54,866 nucleotides of DNA from Reticulitermes lucifugus (taxonomy: Eukaryota > Arthropoda > Insecta > Blattodea > Rhinotermitidae). Positions 1 through 10,640 of the stretch are shown one piece after another. Position 1 is the stretch's first letter; every line of letters begins with the position of its first letter. The translations under genes were made by a program, and so were the position numbers. The notes below the pieces were generated by a model. That model did not search any database, was not told where the DNA came from, and was given only the letters and a program-made list of their open reading frames with translations. The stretch is taken from contig JAKCWW010002660.1 in assembly GCA_026260175.1 (NCBI GenBank), forward strand, positions 1 to 54,866, given 5' to 3'.

Positions 1-2
1 TC

Positions 3-179
3 AAGGGAAGAGTGGCTGCGTGTCGCTACAACACCAACGAAGATTTGCGCAGAGCTGTGGAAGCCGCCTTTCGCACAATTACTCTACAAATGCTCCAACG
101 TATGTCACAGAGGACATGGAGGCGCATCCGTTTGTGTGTCCAGCATCAAGGTGCACATACGGATCCACTGGACATGTAA
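3..179 (+). CDS. C-terminal end of an IS630/Tc1/mariner-type transposase (5' partial)
   Basis: The third forward frame is open from the window edge to TAA at 177-179, giving about 58 residues. It contains RYNTNEDLRRAVEAAFRTIT, followed by a segment with MLQRMSQRTWRRI, then RLCVQHQGAHTDPL at the end. This is the usual tail after the last DDE/D catalytic residue in insect Tc1/mariner/IS630-superfamily transposases: a helix in which N.EDL precedes a regularly spaced Leu/Arg helix, then a Cys-containing end with a G.H motif. The enzyme would cut and rejoin transposon ends in the nucleus. The catalytic core lies outside the window, so intactness cannot be judged. An AATAAA at 336-341 could serve as its polyadenylation signal. 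Family placement comes from recalled resemblance, not a search. Confidence 0.7.
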   Translation, partial: KGRVAACRYNTNEDLRRAVEAAFRTITLQMLQRMSQRTWRRIRLCVQHQGAHTDPLDM

Positions 180-574
180 CCAAGACGTACGTAAGTGATT
201 CAAATTAGTTATGATTGATTATGATTGCATACTGGTTGGTGTACGGTGACTTCTCGCCCACTCTGTAGATGTATTTGGTGGCCCGGAAGTCGGCAATCCG
301 TGGCCAGTTGTTTCTTGCGGGTTTCATCTCTCCCGAATAAAACGCTGAGATATTGTCTTAAAATATGCCACGACCGCTTCCATTTTCTTCGCAATTTATT
401 ACTTACTGGCGCCGCCATATTCGACGCTATATAACGTAGAAATCTGAGAAAGCGTCATTAAAGAATATAAGAAAGAAATAAAGAAAAAAGAAGAAAAGAA
501 ACAAAAACAAGCAAATAAATATTCTAACCTGTTATTTGGATACAGAACCTTGCTGAAAGAAGGAAACGTTAGTC
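180..574. other. Non-coding DNA 3' of the transposase fragment
   Basis: This stretch probably includes the rest of the transposon's 3' untranslated region and its terminal inverted repeat, but without the 5' end no repeat can be paired. Short frames on both strands show no recognisable domain. An AATAAA hexamer sits at 336-341. Confidence 0.4.
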
Positions 575-603
575 CAATCAATCAAAATCAATCAATCAAT
601 ACA
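575..603. repeat. Short (AATC)n-like microsatellite
   Basis: Repeated AATC/ATCA units with one AAATC interruption. It is probably slippage-derived. Confidence 0.6.
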
Positions 604-2763
604 AATTCGAAGAAGAGTATTGTTATCATATTCACGGATTTTATGCAAAAAAAGAGACAATATGATGCCAAGTGACATAGAGAAAAATAATAAAAAAACT
701 GGGTGTACCGTATTACGTACCAACCGGACACCTTCAGATATCTCTGAGCTAAAAAAACTCGGCCGCTTGGCAGTATATAACCTACCGAAGAGGCAAAAGT
801 ATAATCAACAGAGTAAAATTACTTTTATGAGAATCTCAGCCAATCCAATTCCGCCTTCGATTATATTATTAGGCTACCTTTTATTATAAAGTAGAAACGG
901 GCTTCGGTAATGAAATTAAGAACTTTACTCTTATGAAAATGATAAGCAATACCGTTAATAACTTTTGTTCTGAAGCGAACAGATTTTTGTTACTTCAGAA
1001 ATGCATTACAAGTAAGGATATTGAAGTTTTAAAATTTAAACACACAAAAACCTGCAGCCCAAATGTGAACGGAATGGAGAACTTTAATTTATTGTGATAA
1101 CTAAAGAACTCATCTGCTTACCTTATCTCCACAGACGTAAGATCTGCCGATTTGTGCAACTTTTAAATAAACGTTTATCTATATCTCTTTAGAAACTCAT
1201 CTTTTCAGAGAGAAAGAAATCATCGGAGCCACAAGGAGGCTGAAGTTACCAAATGCGGAGATGACAGGAACAAACAGTTTCGTCTACGAGCGTCTATGAG
1301 CGCAGCTTTAAAAGGCAGAATATTGCGAGGTTTGAGGCTTTTACAGCGGCGTTGCTGAAGGCTCAAATATTGTTGGATCTAACGCCTTGTCGACTGGTAA
1401 ATATCTGCAGACTTAATTAGTTAACAGTCAACACAGCTTAGCATCGCAGAAGACTCAAATCTTCAAATATAATCTTATAAAAATCATTTGATACGCTTCT
1501 ACAACGTTTTGAAAACGGTCTACCCTTGCAATGACAGGATCTTCTTGTGACGTCCATCTTATATTCTGTCACGCCTCGACACTTTTTTATAATATATCAC
1601 GTTCCGTGCTTAATCTTTGTTGATATTTTTTGCTGACGATTGCTGTAGTTTTTCGTATAGAATAAATCTATTTGTTTAAAATTACAATATCAGAATGACG
1701 TTCATATTAATATGGGAAGGATCACTTACTTTTAAGTATTGCTGTGTTTATTCTTATTCCGTCTTTGTTCTCCTTTAGAGTATACTGACGATGGTTTATT
1801 GCAATAGACCTGACTGATGTCTTGGACTTTATTCGTAGTTATTCACCATGGATATAAAGAGGAAGGAAAGTTGATGCATTATTCCGACATATTCTTGTTT
1901 ATAGGTCCTACTTCACACAGAAGTTGAAAATAATTAACAGGCCAAACACATTTCAAGTTAGTGTGCAACACTTCTAAGTCAAAATTTACTATTCCCCTTC
2001 TGTACTATTGTCTTCCTCTGCTACCTGGTAGTTTGATATTTAAAAAAGACTGAATACCAAAGCGGAGCAGTGAAGGAAACTTGGAACAAATTGCTAATTC
2101 TAAAATGTCTGATCTTTATATCAAAGGACTTTATGCTGAATCGTTAATTACTTAGTTCCCTATATTTTGTTCGCAGATCTAGAACTTTGAGGTCGGACGC
2201 ATTTACATACAACATCACCATTTGCTCATAGCTGGCGGTACTTAACTTCGTTTTATTCGACATGGAGCCGAATAACACGAAGGTGTTAATTTAAATTGCA
2301 ATTAGGTAAGTGTCCGTTAGCGTTTCGCCAGTCCAATTAAAAGAGAAGCCTCTGTTTGCCCTCACGCCTTGTTCAGTGAATAAGACTTGTAATGACATGG
2401 TGCGCGACACTATACCCTTGAAGCGTGTTTTAATATGTGTTCTGTTAGCTACATATCCTAAACATCTGTTTGTGCTTTTGAATTAAACCTCGAGAGCCCA
2501 GTGATTGCTATTTGTATCACTTGCTTCAACACTTAAAATTTCTTACTTTTGGCTTAGGAGTTATCTATGGCTTTCTTATGATTCTTAGAAGAACATTAAC
2601 CCGGTGGTCCTTATTATGTAAAGATAACTCGTTATGTGTGAGGAGGAACTGATTTTTAAATGTTGCAATATTAATTTTATATTTCAAAATTTTCCTTTGT
2701 GTTTTATTTGCGGGAGCGGTTCTACACAATACTTTAACTGACTACCTGCCTGCCAGTCCTCAT
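604..2763. other. AT-rich stretch without recognisable genes
   Basis: I see no repeat family, RNA gene or conserved protein here. The longest frame (620-889, plus, 89 codons) has low-complexity Lys/Asn-rich content and no domain, so I treat it as chance. Confidence 0.5.
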
Positions 2764-2842
2764 TTTCTTCGTCCATCCATCCATCCACCCAGACATACAT
2801 ACATCCGTACACCTATCCGTACTCCCATCCATCCATCCATAA
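2764..2842. repeat. Degenerate (ATCC)n/(CATA)n microsatellite
   Basis: CATCCATCCATC blocks at the start and end flank ACATACATACAT and CCGTAC-type variants. It is an interrupted tetranucleotide repeat of about 80 bp. Confidence 0.8.
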
Positions 2843-3240
2843 TTATATGAAACAGAAAATGTCTTGAGAAGCTCGGCTGTTCAGGATATCTCCATTCATT
2901 TACGAGACCCTAAGTTTCATTGTCGTTGTCACAAGAGCTTTCTGCTGGGCTGTACCCAGAGCTCCACATACTCACTTATTCATTTCTTCTTAAAGTCACA
3001 TTCTGCTTTCTTAAGTTCCATCTTATTTTTTCTGCCACATTATGCGTAGGTGTCACAAATGATTTCTTGGCTTCAGAGTTTCAAGGAAAATGTTAAAGGT
3101 ATTTATAATTTCTCACACACAAGCTACATGACTCGCCCATTTACTGTATTACTATTTGCTTTGAATAATATAACTTTAGAAGCTTCTCGTAAAGTAATTT
3201 TCTCCAGGATTCTGTTGCTTTCTCCGTTTTAAGTCCAAAT
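2843..3240. other. Unannotated spacer before a SINE
   Basis: Two adjoining frames of about 60 codons (2864-3049 and 3050-3232, plus) have no recognisable features. Nothing else is seen. Confidence 0.4.
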
Positions 3241-3535
3241 ACTCACCTCAGGATGGCATAGTCAGTATAGCGACTCGTTGCGAGCTGGACGGTCCGGGGA
3301 TCGAATCCCGGTGGTGGTGAGATTTTCAGCACCCGTCCAGACCGGCCCTGGGACCTACCCAGGCTCCTGTACAAGGGGTACCGGGTCATTCCCGGGGGTA
3401 AAGCGGCCGAGGCGTGGCGTTGACCACCCACACCCATCTAGCGCCGAGGTTAAAGAAAGAGTAAAGCTATACCTCTACTCCCTCTCTGGACCTTCATGGC
3501 CTGTTCTAGCGTGAACTTTACCTTACTCACCTCAG
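3241..3535 (+). mobile_element. tRNA-derived SINE, family A, full-length with perfect target-site duplication
   Basis: The body (3252-3524) is flanked by an identical 11-bp direct repeat, ACTCACCTCAG (3241-3251 and 3525-3535), the hallmark of insertion by LINE machinery. The head is tRNA-like, with an A-box-like TGGCATAGTCAG at 3254-3265 and a B box GGATCGAATCC at 3298-3308. An internal region of about 200 bp unrelated to tRNA follows (GTCCAGACCGGCCC, AAAGCGGCCG, GTTGACCACCCA, TAGCGCCGAGGTTAAAGAAA). That body recurs at 48947-49165 and reversed at 45769-46066, and weakly elsewhere, so it is a dispersed family. There is no poly(A) tail; it ends in TTACCTTA. The two short frames across it (3243-3437 minus, 3278-3514 plus) are shadows of the SINE. 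Confidence 0.9.
3254..3308 (+). promoter_or_regulatory. Internal RNA polymerase III promoter (A and B boxes) of the SINE
   Basis: The A box is at 3254-3265 (TGGCATAGTCAG) and the B box at 3298-3308 (GGATCGAATCC, against the consensus GGTTCGANTCC). The spacing of about 32 bp matches tRNA-type promoters. The B box is close to consensus; the A box diverges at its 3' end. Confidence 0.7.
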
Positions 3536-4349
3536 TAGCTGCCTTCATATGGAGTCTGTATTCTTCTCTTATGGTGAGAATTCATGTTTAACAACCGTAT
3601 CATAACATTTTCTAAATTTTACGTAGGTCTTTAGATTTTATGCCTAGCTTTTTACACATGTTTTTTCAAGTTGGGTTGACAGTGGGGATTATATTCAACC
3701 AACTGATTTACATTTATGATACGCGTTTTATTTGATTAAATAATTCATGAGTTTATAGAGTTAATTTCTGCATGGTTATTGACAGTTGTCGTGGTACTGT
3801 ACCAACCAAATTAAACCCAACTTAAAAAAAACAAATTTAATCTAAATAATTATATTTGGGTAATGCTGTTTACTCAGCTCCTGGTGTACATGTCACAGTG
3901 TTATATACTCGCTCTTGTTGAATTAGCAGAATTTCCTCTCCATTGGACGTAATGCTTATACAGTGTTACAGATTTCTTAATTTAGGTAATGGCTTGTCCT
4001 TCACACCACATATTGCGGCAATCCATCACTTGATCATGAAGTTCTCTTGCATGGTTTTGGCCGCAGAATGTGACGTCGAATGTGTCCTTTAGCTGATAGG
4101 GCTATGGTGGGGCTGCTATCAAATCGTCCAGTTGATTCGAAGAATTACTTAAGAGTCTATCAAACTCAGTTTCAATAACCTGAAGCATGCAACAGTTGCA
4201 TGCTGAAAAACTGCTATTAATATACTTGTACTTAGGGAGCTCATTTCAAATGGAAATAACGTTGGACACTCAAGATCCTCGTAGGTTGTACTTCGTAGAA
4301 GGAAAAGGCGAAGTTATCCTTGTGATCGATGTGAAGGCATAAGGGTGAG
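3536..4349. other. AT-rich spacer, nothing recognised
   Basis: No long frame, tandem repeat or familiar transposon sequence. The last 100 bases carry a less AT-rich patch that I could not assign. Confidence 0.4.
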
Positions 4350-4551
4350 TGGAGGTAAAGCTCCACCAATTCTTAACTTCGGTGCTAGGTGAACGTAAGT
4401 GCTGAGCTTCACGACCCGGCTGCTTTGCTTCGGAGTATGAGCCCTAGTACCTGTTCAATAGGAGTGCAGAACAGAACAATCTACTGCTCCTTCCGGAAAT
4501 CGAACCAATATTCGTCGATCGTCCAGGCCGTTGCCTGAGCTATGTCAGCCC
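4350..4551 (-). mobile_element. Old tRNA-derived SINE related to family A (reverse strand)
   Basis: Read on the minus strand, the right end is a tRNA-like head: TAGCTCAGGCAACGG (A box), then GGTTCGATTTCC (B box). The left end, GAGGTAAAGCTCC...CTTCGGTGCTAG, matches the inverted 3' region of the family A SINE (pattern GAGGTATAG...CTCGGCGCTAG). The middle is strongly diverged and no target-site duplication is visible, so this is an ancient copy, closest to the one at 30363-30601. Confidence 0.65.
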
Positions 4552-5521
4552 CCATATTATTCAAGCGGCAGTACATATTTTTATCAATTTGCCAATTAAT
4601 TTATTGGTTCTATGTCATTCACCATATTTTATAATATTTAAAGCTGTTATAAAGAAAGTTTGGGCAGATATTACTTATCACCAAATTATTGTCAGATAAT
4701 ACTGAATCGTCAGTTTCATGTTCAGGGCAAGTTTGTGTTGGGAGAAAGCTTAATTTTTATTAACTGACGTGTTAATAAATGGACTGCTGGACATCAGGTT
4801 ATGTGAAAGGCTGAAAATTTCTGGACCTGTTCTGCGACGATCAGCTGCTTATGGACTGCCTTATGAAGTTAATTATTTTTTGGTTAGAACAGTTTTTGAA
4901 AGTGATATTCAGAAACGTGGCCAGGGACCGAAAACTATTCACTCAGACTGCACTATCGATTGCATTACTTACAAATACAAACTCGGGTAATGCCAGCCAC
5001 AGATTAGGGTTAAGCCCACCTCAGAGGCATCTGAAAGATTCAAATATCAGCTCAGCTGTCTACGCTGAGGGCTTTAAGGGTTTCCCTCATTTGATCCTGG
5101 AGGATGGCACAGCAGTATGTTAATTAATCCATACCTGGATTACCCCTTGCAGTTTAAGTACCTGGACCAGAGTCCTTCTTAGGAACATAATAACCAATCA
5201 AGAAGTTCTGACCCTCTTGTGGAGCCCAAACTTTCATTAACGTATTTTGAAGAACCTGGCACTGACACCTATCCCGTGTCAGAGCAATTCAAGCAATATC
5301 ACATCTTTTTAATATTCATTTCAATATTATACTCCTATCTGCTGAAGCATCTCACAAGTCGTCTATTCAGTTTTTCCATATAAATTTAAGTATGGACTTC
5401 CCATCTGTCTCATACCCGCTGTAAGAATTTACGGTATATTACGTAACTTAAGACTGTTCTCTAATGTAAATTTGGTATTATTTATTCCGTGCATTGTGCT
5501 TGCATTCATTTACATGCAAGA
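4552..5521. other. AT-rich spacer with small unassigned frames
   Basis: Two overlapping plus frames (4769-4990 and 4851-5123) have no recognisable domain. A less AT-rich block at about 4990-5290 looks repeat-like but resembles no family I can name. Confidence 0.35.
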
Positions 5522-6058
5522 AACATATGCACACAATAAAATTATAAGTTGTTCATAAACAAATTGCTATCCTCAGGGAGACGTCAATACAAAAGAATAC
5601 ATATATTAATGCATAGATTTTACATGTAAAATGTTAAAAAGATATAAATGTATAAATAGAAGATATAAATACAGTAATGTCGGTACTGTGGCTAGTACGA
5701 TGTTAACATGTTATTGGTTAAACTTAATTGACATGCCATTGTTTATAACGTAGTTATATGTATACAAACATCCAATGTCCACGTTTTCGATCGAGAAGGA
5801 TCAAGCCCCTGTGGCCTGTATTGATGTGTCCTGTGTTGGAATGTGTTGTGTACTGAACACTTATATCATTTTATATGTTATATATATGTCTATTATATAT
5901 ATTTTATATATTTTTATTATTGTATATATGAGATTGATGTGTTAATATTATACATTCCTTTGTACTGACTTCTCCCTGAGGATGGCGATTTATCGCTGAA
6001 ACGTGTAAGAGTGTTCAAGTTTACGTATAAATTTTAATTTTATAGTGTGCATATGTTG
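5522..6058. mobile_element. 540-bp non-autonomous element with long terminal inverted repeats
   Basis: The left arm (5522-5608) and right arm (5943-6058) are inverted copies. AACATATGCACAC at 5522-5534 faces GTGTGCATATGTT at 6046-6058. Further in, ATCCTCAGGGAGACGTCA at about 5568-5585 faces the inverse of TGACTTCTCCCTGAGGAT (5967-5984), and matching sequence continues beyond (ATACAAAAGAATACATA against its near complement). The right arm carries about 20 extra bases, including ATCGCTGAAACGTG. The centre is extremely AT-rich and has no frame. It is best called a MITE or foldback element, or a remnant of an element with inverted terminal repeats of Penelope type. The autonomous partner is unknown and no clear target-site duplication was found. 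Confidence 0.75.
5976..6007 (+). ncRNA. Hammerhead-like core motif in the right arm (hypothesis)
   Basis: CTGAGGA (5976-5982) fits the catalytic box CUGANGA. GGCGA/TCGCT (5984-5988/5993-5997) can form a five-pair stem with one G-U pair and a TTTA loop. GAAAC (5998-6002) follows, then GTGTA. This is the order of a hammerhead: box, stem II, GAAA, stem III. One base is unpaired after the first box and stem I is weak, so activity is doubtful. Confidence 0.3.
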
Positions 6059-6683
6059 CTGTAAGTGTTCTCTGGTGGCTTCAGGTGTTTGCCATTGGAT
6101 AACCTGTACTTGATATTGTCACGTAATAACACAGACAAACTCGAAATAGAGCTTCTGCTAAGTATCACCGTTAAAATTGGTTTTATTCTGCACATTAACT
6201 TTATGGCGGGAATTTACGTGTTCTATGCCCGAAGTGTAGAAAATGGACGCCTAAAAGGAAGACGGTGTCTCTCCGTCTCTCCATTAATACACACGTTTTA
6301 TCATTGAAGTAACTCAACAAGCTTCCGTGAAATACCGTATTATGTACCTGCGATATAATACCTCGTATAATAACATTAGACGGGAAAACTGAAATTTCGT
6401 CTATGTGGGCACAGAGTAACTGACAGACCCACTCAGCATGAAACTTAAATCAAATTACAATTTTTCTCAAGAGCGGTTTTCAGTCGAAATACTGGGCCGT
6501 GATGCGTAAAACAGTTGTTATTAGTGCATACAAATTCCTGTACAGACTTTTCCGGTGTGGTGTTTATTTAACTAAATAAAAAATAAATTCGTGATGGTGC
6601 ACTTTAACAGTATATGCATGACAAGGTGTGATATCTGGCACATCTGGGTCCAAACGTTGCCGGATGTATCTTAGTGTAGACGA
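6059..6683. other. Spacer between two inverted-repeat elements
   Basis: A plus frame at 6065-6307 (80 codons) has no known domain. Nothing else is recognised. Confidence 0.35.
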
Positions 6684-6875
6684 GATCTGCGCTCTTCTGG
6701 GATATTACTCAACGTTGAGTGGTAACTGTATCGACGTTTCGGGACAACTTATCGGTCCCATCTTCTAGGGCCAAGAAGTCTTCTTGACCCTTGAAGATGG
6801 GACCGATAGGCTGTCCCGAAACGTCGATACACAGTTACCACTCAACGCTGCATAATATCCCAGAAGAGCGCAGAT
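6684..6875. mobile_element. Near-perfect 192-bp palindrome (foldback/MITE-like element)
   Basis: The arms 6684-6778 and 6780-6875 are inverted copies with only a handful of differences, centred on CAAGAAG-T-CTTCTTG at 6772-6786. The outer ends read ATCTGCGCTCTTCTGGGATA and its complement. Each arm contains TGGGACCGATA...TCCCGAAACGTC or its inverse. The end sequence (CTTCTGGGAT.TTAC.CA.CGT) is shared with 12663-12967, so it is a dispersed family. No protein is encoded and no clear target-site duplication is seen. As RNA or single-stranded DNA it would fold into one long hairpin. Confidence 0.85.
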
Positions 6876-9800
6876 GTCATATACATCGCAGCGAAAGCTT
6901 GAAATCACGCATCGTATCTTTGTGTACCTAGCAAACGGTGTCAGAATTAACCACTGTCAGTTCACATCTTATTCTATTTCCTCTGCCGCACTTTCTACTC
7001 AATTTGTATCACTACTTACATGATAATCATATGTTATGGCCGAGCTCTCGGCATCCGTGCTCGGTGCTACCGGTTGACCGAAAAGTAAAATGTAATTGGC
7101 CTCTTAGTCAGTTTATTGTTAACAGGTACTTGAATGAATGAGTTAATTATGGGTTCGAGCCCACTTCGGTCCCGATGCACTTAGGTCAACTAACAGAGAT
7201 TTACGGGTCATAGAGTGCCGGATATCGCAGCTTCTAATGTACATTATTGTATTAGAAACACTAGATTTTTTCCGTAGAAGTCCATTTGTGTACGTATTAA
7301 ATCAGTACCAAGAACAACGTTGCAAACAAAGCATAAACATATAAATTTATATTAAGTACTTAACAACGCCAAGTTTGAAAAATTTTCAGTTTGATTTCAA
7401 AATTAAATACGAAATTTTCGGTATGCGCAATAAATGCTGGCTTTTACTGAGAAATATCAAGCACAGAAAAAGGTGCCAGCTCTACCCAGCATCCCAGATT
7501 TACTCCTTCGCATGCGCGTTCGTATTTATAGTAGCCTGCAGATTTGGATTTGAATGTTGATTACTGAAAACACTGAACATCTATACCAATTTTATCTTAA
7601 CCTATTTTGCATGTCCATCACGACTTTCCTTCATCGTTCATAATAATTCATTATAATAAATACGTACGTTTGTATGTGTAATACAAACATTCCTTTGTTT
7701 ATCATCATAATCATTGTTGTTTTTTGTTCATTTATTTGTTGTCTCTTTATATTTGTGGCTCTCTTTATAACTCATCATTAGGCTCTTGATTCAGCACATA
7801 AGTAAATAAAGAACTACATTTTTCTATTGTTTGTGTAGCCCTATATATTGTCTCACATCACTTCGCCTTTGTCTTTTAATTAACGGAAAGCCACATTATT
7901 TTGAATAATTTTTATTAATGCTTTAAGGGCTGAATTTGATTTAAGTAATAATTGACCATTTACTCCTGTCATACAGAAAACACACCGCGTCTGTATTACA
8001 AAACCAGTCGGTTAATGGTGTTCAAGGAAATTATCTCTGTTTATTGTGAGAAATATGGGAACGTACATATATCCTGGGAACAAAATGCACAATATTCTTA
8101 ATGTGACCTAGGTGGTATATACAGTTACCATTGTGCTTTAAGGGGTTAACATAAATGTATACGAAGTACTCTGATTTGAAATTAAATGTAATTTATAACA
8201 GAGGGCTAGTTCCTACTCAGCGTGTGTTCAGTCCTTGCTGGAGAGATTTGTTTGTCGGTACTCGAAGTGTACGACATATGAGTAATCATTTCTTTGGTCA
8301 AAGAAGTGAAAAATTATCTCGTCTGTTTATGACGTAAGAGTTGATCAAAGGCTTGCGGGCGCTCCTGAGAGTTGCTTGCTACAAGGGCAACGTTGGCGCT
8401 ATCCGACAAGTGTTTGATCCTGCGGCAGCAGAGGCTGGCACTTCACGTTTGTATGAAGTGTGCAAGTGGCACCACCACCGCAGCTCGTAGCTAGGAATTT
8501 TTTCATAAGCTTTTGAAATTAAAATGTACATTTAAAAATGGAACTAATTTTACCTGCTGTTTTATGCAGACCTGGAAATGGACTGCCATTCTAAAGTATG
8601 AACATAAATTTAGGGCAATTTGAAATGTATTTATTCTTTTCGTGAAAAATTTAGGGGAAACGCTGAAAATTCAAAACTTTTAAGTGTGTCTGTCCACGTT
8701 TACACAACACGGTATAAGATTTTTTCATGTCTTAGCAACAGATTTACAATCGAACAAAATCAATATCACGTAAACTGGAGGTTTTCAGGCGATCGTGCTC
8801 AATTATCATCAACTGTTTCTTAGGCCTCAGTTGGTATCTAAGAGAATTCAATTTCTGGCTCAATTATGAAAACCAATAACGGCGAGATATTTCAAATGTA
8901 TGTTTTCATGCAAAGTGTCTGTCATTTTTTCCCGCTGTAAACTATCAGATTATGTGGACAAATTTTAATAAAAGCAAAATATGAAATTTTACGAAAATAT
9001 GTTAAATGGGAGTTGTCCTGTTTATACTGACGGACGGACTTAAAGAGGCTAATAGTGGCTGTTTGTAGCTGTTTGCGAACGCGCGTAAATGGTTCTTGGA
9101 TATATGCGAGGGCCTGTGATGTATTGAACTGCCTTGGGTTACGATCTAATGGTGTGTTTTGTGAACACAAAAACGGAAATTGTCGGGAATTTCTTCAGGA
9201 GCTGAGCAACTGTTAACTACACAATGTAGTTAAACCAGTATAGATCTCCCTAAAAATGGTTTGTCTCTTTGAAGGGAAGTTTAAAGTTACTTCGTGTAGA
9301 CTGTTCAGGTACTCATTTACGTGCCGACCTGTAATTGTAGAATCCTGTAATTATGGACTTGTGAAGTTGCGTTAAATACGCCAAGACATGTTATTTTACG
9401 ACACTGGCCCAGCAATCTCTCAGCCCAGAGGAAGGACTGATAATTGCTTGAAATTAGAAGTCCAGGAAAACATTCATGCGTAAGAGAGTTGAAGATGAAG
9501 AACATTCATATTATTTTGTAATTTGTGCAGTGCGAAATGAACAGAACAAACATGAGATTAATAATTTACTGACAAAAAACAATGATCGTAATTGCCATGT
9601 ATATGTACATACATAGACTCATATATAACTGTAACATATACAATAACTGAGGAGGACCGTGTTAACAAAAGAGTACTGATTTTATTCCCGTGGTTTTGAC
9701 TGTATTATATGACATAGTATTTAAATAGTAGCCAGATTTAAGTGAACTTTAAGAGATCTAAAATTAAACTATCTTATACTATCAATGTCCATGGTAAAAC

Positions 9801-10404
9801 ATCGATATCTGAAATAAATACGAAGCCTTGAAAATGAGCCTAGAGCCTCGAAATATGTCGGGCTAATTGAAAACTCAATAAAGAGGATTCTAAGTTGTAT
9901 TTGATGGTACTTGGTTAAGCACTGCACAGATCTCTCTGTGTTGTCAGTACACTCTTGCACTGGAGATTGCTATGTTCTGAAAATGTAGGCCTGTTTAATG
10001 CGTGAAGAAGTACAGATAAATCAGCTACGAGAATATGTATTTCATTCGACACGACGAAGTTAATAGAAAGACAGGCAATGTATGCATAAACTTAATATTG
10101 GGGCGCGTTCGCGTGCCCATTGTTTCCGCGGAAAAGCAATTAGTCTTACATATTGTGAGTGTGTGTTTGTAGCCTTATTTATCCAGCACGCAATGCGTAT
10201 GCTCTGTATTATATCGTCATCTGTGGCCTGTCTTGTTCTACCATATTTTTCACATTATCTCATACACGGCACAATTCTCGGAAAAGGGTTATTGAACATA
10301 AAATGTGTGTTTTGATTTTCTGTACACTTTTGTCTGAAACATTTCCAATTTTAAGAATAATTCAGCGAGATTTTATCATAAATGTACATAGTTCTGCATG
10401 TAAA
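6876..10404. other. Long AT-rich stretch without a recognised gene
   Basis: Several frames of 60-82 codons (for example 8922-9170 minus) show no domain. A less AT-rich patch lies at about 8350-8490. An isolated tRNA-like B-box sequence, GGTTCGAGCCC near 7152, lacks a convincing A box. I see no other structure. Confidence 0.4.
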
Positions 10405-10640
10405 CTACCCACTATTCTTGTCAAATTTTAATGAAACTTGAATTTTCTCGACAGATTTTCGAAAATTACTCAATGAAATTTCATGAAAATTCGTCCCGTG
10501 GGAGCCGAATTTTTCCATGCAGACAGACAGGCAGACAGAAAAACAGAGACATGGACGAACAGACAGACAGACAGACAGACATGACGAGGCTAATATTTGC
10601 TTTTCCCAATTTTGCAAACGCGCCTAAAAACGAAAAGAAC
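10405..10640 (+). mobile_element. Dispersed repeat with a (GACA)n tract, family D
   Basis: The sequence TTGTCAAATTTTAATGAAAC...TTCTCGACA...GTGGGAGCCGAATTTTTCCATGC leads into GACAGACAGGCAGACAG and a second tract of about 25 bp at 10557-10581. It then runs into AATATTTGCTTTT...GCAAACGCGCCTAAA. The inverse of 27795-27975 aligns along almost all of this, on both sides of the tetranucleotide tract, which proves a family within the window. Tetranucleotide tails after a conserved block are typical of RTE-like LINE or LINE-dependent SINE 3' ends, but here conserved sequence continues past the tract. The short frames on both strands are shadows. Confidence 0.7.

Noticed and set aside
7142..7200. Isolated B-box sequence GGTTCGAGCCC
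   Set aside because: No convincing A box at tRNA distance and no repeat body.
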